A stretch of 64,000 nucleotides of DNA from Anarhynchus alexandrinus (taxonomy: Eukaryota > Chordata > Aves > Charadriiformes > Charadriidae). Shown piece by piece: positions 49,007 to 60,552 of the stretch (the first letter of the stretch is position 1; every line of letters begins with the position of its first letter). Position numbers and translations under genes: made by a program. The notes under the pieces were generated by a model that ran no database searches, was not told the origin of the DNA, and saw only the letters and a program-made list of their open reading frames with translations. The stretch is taken from contig VUYV01000089.1 of assembly GCA_008711295.1 (NCBI GenBank), forward strand, positions 2,162,945-2,226,944. The letters are read 5' to 3'.

Positions 49007-49125
49007 AGAGAGTTCTGTGTTTTCTTCAGAAGTTGCCTGTGAACTTCCCATTTCCTCCATGGAATCAATCTCCCGAGATTAGTCCCTTCCCTGTCTTCCT
49101 CTCCTTCTTCACCCAGTATTTCAGA
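49007..49125 (-). CDS. Internal coding exon of the minus-strand gene
   Basis: 119 bases: 39 codons starting in phase 0, then two bases. The peptide begins SEILGEEGEEDREGTN, an acidic stretch, then turns basic (RLIPWRKWEVHRQLLKKTQ). The acceptor 'cagtattgttattttag' is strong; the donor CTCTCT/GTATAAG is fair. It is preceded in phase 0 by 53482-53594. Confidence 0.75.
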
Positions 49126-51580
49126 CTAAAATAACAATACTGTAAAAATTATAGGATCAATATCTTTCTGTAGCAATCTCTCTAAGCTGTTTGGAGTTAA
49201 AAGCCTTTGGCTCAGTTGCTCTTCATGGTGAAATCTATCCTCAGCTTTCCAAATTAATAGAGAGGCTGAATTCATGTGTATATATATTATCTATTATCTA
49301 ATTAGGATTATCTAATTGTCCAAAGTGACCCCAGTACCTCCCCTAGTTCTATGTCAAAAAAATCTTTACGGTAATTTATCTTAATAATGCAAATCAATTG
49401 CAATCTTAATTATAGATGGGTATCACTTCTCACAATACATAGGGCAAGAGTGGGTTGACAGATTACTGACAATTAAGTTCTTCTATCAATTCACATTACT
49501 GTGGCAAAGACTTCAGTTTGAGACTTGAGACCCTGTAATAAGCTATTTGTCACATAAACATAGATTAATATCTCAATATTAATCATCATCCCATGTTTTA
49601 TATTTGCTGATTTATTAAATCAGTGCACGATCCTAAAATAGAGACACATTCAACTTCTCTTTAGGTTTTTTTGGTTTATTGTTAAGTATTTAAATACTTA
49701 ATAGCAACATCAATGTCTTGTTTTATTTCTAAAAAATAAGATAGCATAACAGCAATGTGTTACTCATGATTGTAATAAAAGGAAACTTTATGGACATTCA
49801 CTATGAGTCAAGCAGGAGTTGAGGTCATCTTTTGTGGATTCAACCTGAAGCAACTGCAGAGACAAATGTCTTCTGGTCCAGACATTAGACTGTTGGCACA
49901 TAAAGATTTTAGAAGAGAACATTCACAATTCCCTTCTGCAATGGCACTTTATACTATATTCTTCTGTTACTTTTATTCCTGTTTTATTTTGTAACACTAG
50001 TAAGTAAAATGATGAGTTGCTCATGACAGTGTTGTCAAAGTTCCTCTGAATTTTTCTACTGATCTTTTTAATTAAATTAGTTGCAAACACAGGTACCTAA
50101 CCTAGACATGTTATTCATGTATCACCCAATGAAGGCTCAAAATTATTAGTGTATACGCAGAGCTTTTGTTAGTGAGGAGTTCAGAAGAACCACCGCTGGG
50201 ATTCCACCAAGGTGGCAGCCTCCCTACTAGGCAGCAGATTTGTTTTCTCATAGTCATCTGGTGCCAACGCTTTAGGACTGTTCTGAGACACTGCCAGACA
50301 AAAGAATTTAATGGGTTTACTCTGCTCTTCTAAGAAGCCTGCAAACCAGCTCAATATGCTGGAGGAAGTCAGAAAAAGTGCAGGATTAAAATACTCCTAG
50401 GCAGATGAATAAATTCATACACAGCTATTAACAACACAAATTTTCCTGAGGGAAGTCAACAGGAAAAGAAAGCACAGGACACAGGAACCCATGTGATCAT
50501 GTGCAAAATGCTAAGCTTGTCAAGTTCACTCATATGATCCTAATACCTCAGGTATGATAGAGACACATAAATATTGATATTTTAAAATCCTCCTTTCTCT
50601 GGTTGTGGATTTTTTTTTTCCTACTGTTAAATAAAATATATTATCAAGACAGCTGCCAGTCACTATGCCACTAGTCACAGTTATCTCAAGGGATGAGGCA
50701 CAGATTCCTCAAATACTCACACCCTTGAGGAAGTAAACAATTGGTTCAGGTGGGCAGGCCTTCACGAATTGCAGCATGAGGGAACAAACTGCAAGATTTC
50801 ACTCCAGTGAAAGGACAAAAAATACAGTTAAGACTGCAAAAGCAACAAGAAAAATGATGGAATGAAAACTAAAAAATATACTTGCATTTCATTAGTGTTT
50901 TTCCAATGCACGCCATCTGATAAGTTCTTTCCTTTTCTTACCTGTGTCACATATTGTTTGGAAAGTTAAGCAACAAAAAGGTAGAATGCACTGTTAACTT
51001 TCATTATTGACATGCCTATTAAAATAGTTGTATATAAAATGTTGCCCAGTACATATTGTTTGTTACCCCTATATTACACTTTCTTTATCATCATCTTAGG
51101 TGCTTTTAATTTTATGCATAGATCTCAAAACATTCAGAACTCATACAATGAAGCACAAAATCATGGCTTATGTTAACAATTAACTGGGAGTTAAATGTTT
51201 GTGCATGTGAATGTGTCAATTACAATCTCTCTGAGAACATTTCCCCCAATGCTGAGCAGAAAAACATCCTTGTCAATTAAAGAACACGTTATATAGTAGA
51301 TGCCTTCAGCTGTTACCTTGCCTTCAAAATATACCTTATAAAACACTTTTTTAATAAGAGATATAATGGTAGATAATTAACTGAATACAGAAAAAGATAT
51401 ACGAATATTGGAAGCACAATTGGACACTGAACACAGAATAAAATGAAGAGATAAAGATAAAAATTCCTCAAATTGCTGCAAAAAATAGGCTTAATTCACA
51501 GATCAATAGTAAACATGTTCATTTTTAATTTAGTAGTACACTGTTGTAATAATTTTGGCTGGGAAAAAGATAATTTTGTT
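49126..51580. other. Intron sequence, AT-rich
   Basis: No exon or repeat recognised in about 2.4 kb. Confidence 0.4.
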
Positions 51581-51642
51581 CATAGAATCATAGAATAATC
51601 TAGGTTGGAAGGGACCTTTAAGATCCCATTGAGTCCAACTGT
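51581..51642 (-). mobile_element. CR1 LINE 3' end scrap, split by an LTR
   Basis: Reverse-oriented CR1 3' end: 'catagaatcatagaataatc', 'taggttggaagggacc', 'gagtccaact'. It ends where the type B LTR begins. The sequence beyond the LTR (from 52174) has only faint CR1 similarity. Confidence 0.85.
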
Positions 51643-52173
51643 GTTTTGGACTTGTGATGAACGCAGTGATGACAACACATAGATGTTTTAACTATCGCTG
51701 AGCAGTGCTCACACAGAGTCAAGACCTTTTCTGCTCCTCACACCACGCCACAAATGAGCAGGCTGGGGGTACACAAGAAGCTGGGAGGAGACACAGCTGG
51801 GACAGCTGACCCCAGCTGACCAAAGGGATATTGCACACCATATGATGTCGTGTTCAGTATATAAAGCTGGGGTAAGAAGAAGGAAGAGGGACATTTGAAG
51901 TTACAGTATTTGTCTGTAACCATTACGCGTGATGGAACCCTGTTTTCCTGGACATGGCTGAACACCTGCCTGCCCATGGGAAATAACGAATGAATTCCTT
52001 ATTTTGCTTTGCTTGCATGTGCGGCTTTTGCTTTACCTATTGAACTGTCTTTATCTCAACCCATGAGTTTCCTCACTTCTAGCCTTCTGATTCTCTCCCT
52101 TATCCCACTGGGGGGTAGTGAGTAAGGGCTGGGGTGGCTAAGCTGCCTGCTGGGGCTAAACCATGACAACTGT
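51638..52173 (+). mobile_element. LTR, type B, 5'-shortened, second copy
   Basis: The LTR body 51643-52168 matches the LTR at 18084-18665 from about its 60th base onward and ends GGCTAAACCATGACA. It is flanked by a 5-bp direct repeat, ACTGT, at 51638-51642 and 52169-52173, so the insertion is real but the first 55 or so bases of the LTR are missing. 'tatataaag' at 51858-51866 is the TATA-like box. It is inserted into a CR1 3' end, on the antisense side of the host gene. Confidence 0.85.
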
Positions 52174-53481
52174 CCTTTAAAGCAATGATATTAAAAACTC
52201 AGACCACATTTTAGTCAAGCTGGCAATTGGAGAGCTAGAGGGTTTGATACAGTTAGGGCTTTTATATCTTTTTTTTTTTTTTTAAGTTGTCCATAGATCC
52301 TTGTAAACAGAGCAGCTGAGAAACATTTTTTGAGGGCCAAGTGCTCACTCTTTCAAGAACAACTGGTGTACAACTAAAATATAAAGAATGGAAGAAAATG
52401 TCAATTTTTATGTACCATTCCCTAATCCAGAAATATTTAAAATTTAGTCTGTGAAGCTCCTGTGGGACTATAGTACTTATTATATGTCTGCAAACTCGAG
52501 AAAACACTTGAACATGGTTTGTTTCTATCCTTTGTGTCATCTCAAATAACACAGGAGTCAAAATCATACCTTTTTCTTTCCTGATTTTTTGGGCAATAGA
52601 AAAGGACTGGTTTTCAGTTTGGGAGCTAAGGGGGGGTGGGATGCAATTACCTTGCAGAAACTCTGCAAATGCCTCATCCAGTGCTGCAATACACCATCTT
52701 TCTAAAGACAGGCATGTTTCAGAGGCAGGAGGTCAGCTTAAAGAGGAAGCAATAGAATAGAAGCTATTTCTCGATCACACAGAATTGTTTAGCTAAAAAG
52801 CACCAAAGCTGTTTCAAAAGTATACATCTGGAAGCCGCAGGATGATACATCTCTGCATTGATTTAAAGGGACTAGATGTGTGCAGAGTCAAAGGACATAT
52901 CTACACAAAATGATTAAAGGCAGGATCAGCCACCCTTTGACCATGGCCTGAGTATTCTTCATGGCAGTTGCTGCAACCTCAAAACAATACAGATATGTAA
53001 CTGCACAGTGAAGAAACTAATACGCCCTGCTGAGATCACAGTGTTGTTCTTACACAGCAATATTGTTACCAGGTAAGAGCTGTCTGACTTCTAGACAGCT
53101 TAGACCACAGACAGCATATCATGGATCTTTCTGTGCCCGTCAGACCATCAACAGAGCCTATGTCATTCTGGTTTTTAGAATATAAAATATTTAAACATTC
53201 AGAACACATCGGGGTTTGGAAATTAGGAGTTACTATTTACAAAAGAAAAGGAATAGAATAACAAAAATAAAAAGTAAATTATAATTAATTCTGAAATAAT
53301 ACAAAAGGACAATCACCATCTGTTAATATCATGCCATTATTGCAAAAAAAAAAAAGTTTAAAACAAAAAAAGAGAAATTAAAGTCACTCTGATTACCAAT
53401 CTTCCTATGTTTTCAGATATGTTAGATTTTCAAGATGGGACATGCACAGTAATTTGGGTGTCCTATTATACATCTTATTAC
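52174..53481. other. Intron sequence, nothing assigned
   Basis: No exon or clear repeat. It contains a T run near 52268 and A runs near 53342. Confidence 0.4.
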
Positions 53482-53594
53482 CTTCTTTGTTTTCATCTGT
53501 TGTGAATCTTCTGAGGAACTCTGGAGCATCTCTCTGGATGCATCATCCTTGTCATTTAGCGATGACAATTTCAAATTTCTAAACTTCAGAAATA
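53482..53594 (-). CDS. Internal coding exon of the minus-strand gene
   Basis: 113 bases: TA completes a codon, then 37 codons ending in phase 0. The peptide contains FRNLKLSSLNDKDDASRE, then MLQSSSEDSQQMKTKK: hydrophilic, Ser/Asp/Lys-rich, probably a disordered linker. Acceptor 'cctttcactcacacttatag' and donor AAGAAG/GTAATAAG are both good. Other phases are closed. It needs a preceding exon that ends after one codon base; 54386-54415 would fit. Confidence 0.72.
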
Positions 53595-54385
53595 CTATAA
53601 GTGTGAGTGAAAGGTCCATCCCTACTTCTGGCATATCCATCTCACAAAACTTTGATTTAATAACTTCTAATTTATCAGTTTTTCCTATAACTCATCTGAA
53701 ATAACCTAACTCGTTTTTCTGCTTCCAAATGGGATATGCCACTGACCAATTCTTTAAGGAATTAGTCTTATGAAAACAGATTTCAGGCTCACGAGGAATA
53801 AAGATGGATTTCTTTTGAAGAAGGAAAAAAAATATTGAAGCTCAGTAAATAAGGATATCTGCAGCAGTAAAACAGTCTCTATTACCTTTTGATAACTTAA
53901 ACATGGAATCTCATTACGTTGATCATAATAGATTTTGACACATTTTGCATACATCTATAAAATTCTGTATTTGGAGATTCATACCTAGTCAATGTATTCC
54001 CTTGACCAACTTAGGTCTTTTTCACTGAAAGTCTTCTATGTGACTTAAACAGGTAACAGGTTCTGCTTTATATTGTTAGGAAAAATGTTGCTGTCTTCCA
54101 ATATCAATAAAACTTGTTGCAGCGAAACAGTGTCTTTCAGAACCCAAAATAGTCATAATTTATTTTGTTTACCTCTGCACAGACAACTATTGGTGTTATT
54201 CACACATTACAGGATCTATCTATTCTTTTTGGGTTGTTTAAAGACACTTTTCTGTCAGTGATCTCCCCTTCTGATCCTATTGCATGCCTCATGTGTCGCT
54301 CCCTGACGTGCCTGCTTCCTAGTCCAAAGATGAATGTGGTTTTATAATTTTTCTCCAACTGGTGTGACATACGTTGCCCCCTCAC

Positions 54386-54415
54386 AGGTACTTTGAAGAA
54401 TTAAACAATATGGAG
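54386..54415 (-). CDS. Possible 30-base micro-exon of the minus-strand gene
   Basis: Thirty bases between a good acceptor ('agtacctcctatttgcag') and donor AGTACCT/GTGAGG. In the phase required by 53482-53594 it reads PYCLILQST between split codons. Such a short match can occur by chance and no upstream exon of fitting phase was found. Confidence 0.3.
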
Positions 54416-57400
54416 CTGCAAATAGGAGGTACTTCTGTGCTCTCCACTTCAATCAATAGATCCTTCTTGTTCAAGCATTATATTATTCAATTTTTGACTG
54501 CATTTGCCTGGGAGAGGACAATTTTTTTCTGACATAGAGCTGGGCATATTACAGAGCCTTGCCTTTTGCTGTTGCAGCACTTTATTATGTGATGTTTCAA
54601 TTGTATTTCACTGTGTTTAACTCCATCTAATAAGAATAACTAGTATTTGTTACACTTCTTTGATAAACTGGTTAATTTTATTTCAACCTGAGGTCGTCTC
54701 ATCTTTCTTATCACATTCTGCCTTGGCTGAAACTGTCATCAACTGCTACATGGACACCCAAAAAATCCAAAACCATTCAAAATTCAATTTTTAAATCTTC
54801 ATGAATTTGCATTGCCTGGGAAATGTAGTGAGTGAAAAGCTCAGCAATTCCTAATCTAATCCAATTTGGCAATTTTTGCCTTTCCTAAAGGGAACAGTAT
54901 TCTGTTTTTTATCCGAAAATGAGGTAGAGAATCTTCTTGGAATACAGGACTGCTATATCAGAACATCCTTGTGACAGTGTCTGGGATTCAGACAAAAAAA
55001 CTCTGCCATGTCTCATTGGGGTTATTTCTAAGCTGTTGACTCCTGGAATAGGCATCATTGCTTCAAAGATAATCCTTTTTCTGTTCTTGCTGTACCTCTC
55101 CAAGTCCCACAAATAATATGCAATGACTTGATAGTACCATACCTAGGATTTCTCTTGAAATTCTGTTTGCCCTTGATGACATCTAAGCAATACTCAGCTT
55201 GCTACTATACACTGCTGGGTGCAAAGGTATATGCCATGAATAGACTGCCATAAATCTTAGCTGGGGAAACAAGTATAGATAGTTGTGAACTACCATATTG
55301 TGACTGGAAATTTTTAAACAGAAGACACAGAAAGAAAGTGAAAACATAGAACCTGTGTATAATTTAAGTCTGAAGAACTGATCTTGCCATAAACAGTTGA
55401 AAAGGGGTAGATGATGGAGTCATGAAAAACTGGAATTTAGACTCGGATTTTGGTCCATTTAAGTACTATTAAATGAAGTATATATTGGAACCTTCTAAGG
55501 GTGAGATATAAGTAAGGTATAATTAGCAGTTGTATTTCTAGAGAAAATCTTAAGGGCCTTATTTTTTTGGGCAGATAAATGCTACAATAAAATAGGAATT
55601 ATACCTATAAAGAAGGAACAGAATTGTATACTGAGTAAACTGTTTGGCTGAAATGATTCCTAACAGAAAATATGTATATTAAAATGAGATTATTAAAAAT
55701 TAAATAAAGAACTAATGGACAAAAGCGATGTTGTGATTGGTAAAAAGTTTCAAGGCCGTACAGCAGCACAGGTCATCTCAGAAATTAACTAAGCATAGTG
55801 AGTTGCTATATTTATGTTGGTTACAAAGACACATACATATACACATAGGTTCAAATGAACAATAATAACATGCTGGGTACAAATTTCACTACAGTGAGGG
55901 TAATTAATCACTGTGACAAACTAGAAGGAAGCTGTGAATGCTCTCCTTTGAGCAATACAATATACAATACATGATACACAATATACAATAGGCAAACGAC
56001 ATTTCCCAGAAGAGTAATCAAATCCGGTCATCTTTTAATCTGTCAGCTAACCAAATTAAATGAGGTAAAGTATAATCGTCTGTGATTTGACTTGAGTTTC
56101 TACCAGAAACTAAAGATTTCTTCTCTCCTACATCCTCCCCCTCCTCTTTAGAAACATAGATTTGGGACAGTCCAAAGTATGTAATTCAAGTCAGTACAAA
56201 ATATTTTGCTTTTTGTAAACCCTTTATATTTTCCTTCTGTTCTTACCTTAATTAAAAAAAAAATTCAATTTTTAAATTAAAAGTCTAAATATATTCTTTT
56301 AAAAATATTTAAAATGAACATTTTATCTTTGTTAAAAAAAAAAAAAAGATAATTCAAAAGACTATGTGTGCAGCTATTTCCTAGCATTGAAAATGTATTT
56401 GGCCTCCTTGAATTTTATTTCTCATCAAAATTACTGTTTGTGGAATAGGATCACAGGAGGTCACAAAATATAATTTAACAGTCTCTCTGGCCTCATAACT
56501 GCTCTGATTCTAAGCCATAAAGTTGAGAATTGAGTAGAAAACCTATTCATAAACACAGAGATCAAACTGTTTTACAGACTATCAAGTTTGACCCTTCATA
56601 GTTGATGAAAGGACCTGTATATTAACAACATCACATTTATTTTGAAGAGCACTGTGACACTTTGATAAGAGCATGACTGTTTCTGATGAAAATCAGAAAT
56701 TAGAGAAGGAATATCTCAACTGAGACAGATGATCCAAGTGGTCTTAGCCAGTGCTGATAAGTACCACAAGTTGTGCTGATGGACTGATGACTTACTCTTT
56801 CAGAATGCAGAAGTGGAAAAGGAAAACTATCATAAGTGATTGAAGCAAGTGACTAAAAGGAGAAGAGGTCAATAAATAACATATTTTGTGTCTTTCACTC
56901 AGACATTACTCTCCTGAATTATCTCGTAGTACTTGAATCTGACAAAAAGAAGAGGTAGAGGCTAAAGAAACACTGTCTGAAGCTAGTTAGAAATCAAGAA
57001 GGTAAGTGGAGCGAAAGATTGAAAATCTTATTGCAAAAAAACATAAGTAGATTGTAAACTCAGTTTTTATGCTTTGAATCTGACTCCTAGAGACAAATGT
57101 CTTGCCATGACTGTGCAACCACTGTGGTGTAAGTAGCACCCATTCACAGGTCGGAATAGATGTAACTAACTTTTGATTTAATGAACATTAAGCAGTAGCC
57201 CTTCCCAAGTTTACTAGTGCATCATCAAAATATTATGTACTGAATTGCAAGAGTTTTTGCTGTACATTAGAGAAGGGTCTGGGGCTACAGCATGAAGGAT
57301 CATGATCTCATCCTTTTCTTCTCTATCCCAAAGTTCTGGATGTTTCAGATAGCTCACTTTAATATATACTTGTATTCCTGTCAAACACCACTGTGATGTG

Positions 57401-57591
57401 AGTGCTCCTGTATGAGCTGGATGTCCTTATTTGTTCCACCAAGTAAAAAACTTTCCCTTAATGAGTCTTCTATATTATTTAGGCAAATGTAGCCAAAGAT
57501 TATGAATCTTATGTTCTGCCTTGAGAAAGATAGGGTGATTATGTGCTGAAGAAATTTTTTTCCTACCTGAAGTTTTGGTTTACATTCCTAC
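54416..57591. other. Intron or intergenic sequence, unresolved
   Basis: 54900-55220 has open frames on both strands (minus 54909-55112; a plus frame also reads through 55113), but no reliable splice sites. A plus-strand stretch at 56903-57001 sits between excellent splice sites but has stops in all frames. Otherwise AT-rich. Confidence 0.35.
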
Positions 57592-57666
57592 CTCTGCCCT
57601 CTTTCTGGTATCAAGCTTCAAATGTAAGTTTATGAGGTCATACTTTTTGTATTTTTGGTATCCCAC
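57592..57666 (-). CDS. Probable upstream exon of the minus-strand gene
   Basis: 75 bases, 25 codons, phase 0 at both ends, only one frame open. The acceptor 'aattatatctctcttttttag' is very strong; the donor GCAGAG/GTAGGA is good. The peptide VGYQKYKKYDLINLHL is followed by KLDTRKRAE, basic and helix-like. It follows 60243-60293 in phase. The link to 53482-53594 needs at least one exon of length 3n+1 that I could not identify. Confidence 0.5.
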
Positions 57667-60242
57667 CTAAAAAAGAGAGATATAATTTGCTTTCTCATGT
57701 TTATTATATTAAAGCTCTGAGGAGCACTCCCCACACCAGTGTTTACTTACTTAATTGTGAATTATAATCATCACTGTAGACAGACAAGTTCATAAACAGT
57801 AACTATTTTTTAGTCGTGCTGATTGGGGTATAAAATATGACACTCATTAAAAGACAAGAACAAAACAGAAGACGTTATGTGTTTAGAAGTGTGCAACAGC
57901 ACATCTACTACTTCACAAATATATAACTATTGTTTATCTCAATTCTGTCATGACCACCCACGTCAGTCCCAAAAAGGGTCATAAAACCCAGCATATTTTA
58001 TCACGACTGATATATTTGTTTACCATTTACGTACATTTTAATTTTCTGAAGGTCATACTTGAAATGATATTCTGCTAGCTACAATGGCTCCTGAATGTTC
58101 ACATGCCTTCACTGTCCGGCAAAACAGTACTGCTGTATCAAGACAGGCACTTCCTCACAGTGTGCTTACTTCTGTTTGAAAGTAATTTCTAATCTGTTAT
58201 ACTAGGGACCAAGATATCATAGATTGCTCCTACCATAGCATAAAAGGTTCTCTTCAAAAACATTAAAATGCTCAGTTGATTTTTTTAAACTCTCGACATT
58301 TTGCTACCATTAATGAGAACTTACTCAACTCTTTTTTTATGATCTCCTAAGACCAAGTTAATTAAAAAAGACATTTCTTTTTCCTATCAAACATTTTACA
58401 AAATAACATGAACTTTTTGGAAAACAAATCTGTTCATAAGATTTTTTAATGCCATTAAAACTATTGCTGTTTATAAGAGATCTAGATGACAGATTATGTT
58501 TCACAGCCACTTACTTTTTTTAAAAATATTTTTTTTATTAAGCTCCACTTTCTTAATCTCAGTTAAATTTGTGATTTAAGATAAGGAAGTCAGTTTGGGA
58601 CAGTACTGATGGGAAAAAAAATCTACCTAGAACAGGAATACAAATAAAATTTCCTGAGCAATTTGATCAACACACAGACAGTGCAATCTTAGGACCTGTA
58701 CTAGAACAACCCTCCACACTGTGGCCATTTTGTCTAGAAAGCATGAAAAGTGAATGGCCATTAAACACCTATTGAATGGAATTGCAAACAGAAAAAAAAA
58801 AGACAGCAGGATTTGAATAAGATATTAATTAACATTGCTTGTTTCCTTCTTTTCTTCACCTTTGTAATTCTATCTCATTACCTCTTTACATTTTTACTTT
58901 TTTTGCCTACTACCTTTGACTTATTAACTCCTTAAACTTCAAATAATAGAACTTGAGAGCCATAAGCATATGCTGTCAGCTTTCCAGGGTTTGACTTTGT
59001 CCTATTGCATTACCAGAATGATCATCCTCTCAAGACTGCATTTTCTCCTGCTTCTGTGTATTAGAAATGAGGCATTTGGGCTTATGATCACTGAAGTGTC
59101 CCAGGCTGACAGCACAAAGCCACTTAACATGAAATGAGTGGCTCTCTAACTATGCTAACAGTGCCAGGCTTTGATTATGATTGTGATTCCAGGGATACCC
59201 AGCACAGACAAATCTTTGGTACTTAGGGGATAAACATTCATGTTTCCATTTAATTCTAGTCTAATTATTTGTGATGCAATATTAAATATGAAAATGTTTG
59301 GGTTTGTAAGATCCAGCAGTTTTTCTTTTTCTTTGCTAGCTGTCTGTATGCTATGCATTTGCATCCATATTTAATATTTTTGGAAGGGGTAAAAATGGTT
59401 ACTTGATTTGTGCTAGTTAAACAGTTTAAAGAGGACAGATTGCAGCTGTCATGTAAAGAATAAGAGCAACTAGAGAATAGACACTAGGGAACAGTTGGCA
59501 CAGAGATATAAGGCTTTCACTAGACAGTCACTTGCTTTTCCTCCAAACAAGTAGGAGGAAAAAAATATGTGGAGCAAGTGGGAGGGAAAAAAAGCACAAT
59601 AAATATAAAAATAAGGAATGCAGGATGCAGCTTCTGTTTGGTTTTTGTTCTGGTTTTACAAGAGTCACAAGCACAAATCACAATTGGCTTTTCTGTCTCT
59701 CTTATGCTACTATTGTTCAGGTGTTTGAAAATGAAAGTCCCCTTCATTTGAGGAATTTACCCCCCCAGTTCCCCCTTAGAATCCTGAAAGTGCTATATCC
59801 TTTAAAGTAGATGGACTTTAGGGAAAGTCTCATATCCTTTTGAAGAATTTACACATCCTTATATCATACGCCACTTAATTTCCTCAGCTTCTTATCTAAC
59901 ACTAAAACTCTTGCCCTTGCCCTTTATTCCTGAGAGTTTAATGGGGATACAGTTCTTCCCATTCCCTTGCACTTTGAGCCTTATTATCACTTACTATCAT
60001 CACTGTGGTTCTTAATATACTTTTACAAATTCATATTATATTAAGAAAATAATATCTGTTAAGTATGACTTCCTTTCTCCTATTTCATCCCAGAAAGCCA
60101 CATATTTGTCCTTATGTGTGTTCTCTTAATAGGGAATGCTAAGGTTGATAAGAAAGCAAAGCTGACTTCACATTAAAATCAAGTTAAAACACTTTAGAAA
60201 TAGGACTCAATCTGCAGGCTTGTTCTAACATGAAACTGTTAC
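57667..60242. other. Intron sequence, AT-rich
   Basis: Two further exon-like stretches (57751-57773, 23 bases; about 58159-58190) have good splice sites but would break the phase of 57592-57666. No repeat recognised. Confidence 0.35.
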
Positions 60243-60293
60243 CTTCCTCATGCACAAATCCAGGCCCTGCGACATGCCTGTTGACAGCTCACT
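60243..60293 (-). CDS. Probable upstream exon of the minus-strand gene
   Basis: 51 bases, 17 codons, phase 0 at both ends: SELSTGMSQGLDLCMRK. The acceptor 'cagttttcaattgctgttttag' is strong; the donor AGGAAG/GTAACAG is good. Short, so support rests on the splice sites and on matching phase with its neighbours. Confidence 0.45.
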
Positions 60294-60500
60294 CTAAAAC
60301 AGCAATTGAAAACTGATGATCAACAAGATGCAGCCTCTTCATTACCATTAGAATGAATGGAGCATCCTCCCCCTGAATGACGTAGAAAGAAATAGCCAAT
60401 GGCAATAAATACAAAATAATGCACACTGTTATATTGAATCATAGAATGTAAACCATTTAATTGTACGCACTGTCAAAGAGTAGCAAGAGCAGGCTGTTAC

Positions 60501-60552
60501 CTGTTGGAAGGCAAGTTTGGACCTGAGGGCAACCACGATGGCATTGCCTTCA
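60501..60552 (-). CDS. Possible upstream exon of the minus-strand gene
   Basis: 52 bases: one base completing a codon, then 17 codons (EGNAIVVALRSKLAFQQ) in phase 0 at the end. The acceptor 'gtgggactgtgccctgccag' has a long pyrimidine-rich lead; the donor CAACAG/GTAACAG is good. The same frame stays open to 60626, so the exon could be longer. The local G+C richness lowers the weight of the open frame, and a plus-strand frame overlaps (60517-60843). Confidence 0.38.

Larger units (their letters stand above)
28095..60552 (-). other. Multi-exon protein gene, unrecognised (overall extent)
   Basis: Overall span of a gene on the minus strand. Nine core exons (53482 down to 28095) total 1,076 bases. 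Their boundary phases match at every junction, giving one 357-residue reading frame after the first two bases, with a single stop at the end. Four weaker exons upstream extend it toward 60552. The product has a hydrophilic, acidic serine-rich stretch, then alternating amphipathic and hydrophobic helix-like segments, a Cys cluster (CTIHLCPEC) and a Lys-rich C-terminal helix ending in PIDSF. It could be an all-helical scaffold or HEAT-like protein, but I do not recognise the family. The 5' end and promoter are not seen and may lie beyond the window. The large introns are packed with CR1 and LTR insertions. Confidence 0.75.

Noticed and set aside
54909..55170. Protein-like open frames on both strands
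   Set aside because: At least three frames look equally plausible and no good donor is present, so no exon can be chosen. A retroviral-type origin was considered but nothing specific supports it.
57751..58190. Two tiny exon candidates (57751-57773 and about 58159-58190)
   Set aside because: They agree with each other in phase but not with the better-supported exon 57592-57666; too short to stand alone.
60436..60450. 'gaatcatagaatg', resembling the CR1 3' end
   Set aside because: The match stops after about 13 bases and the following sequence is not CR1.
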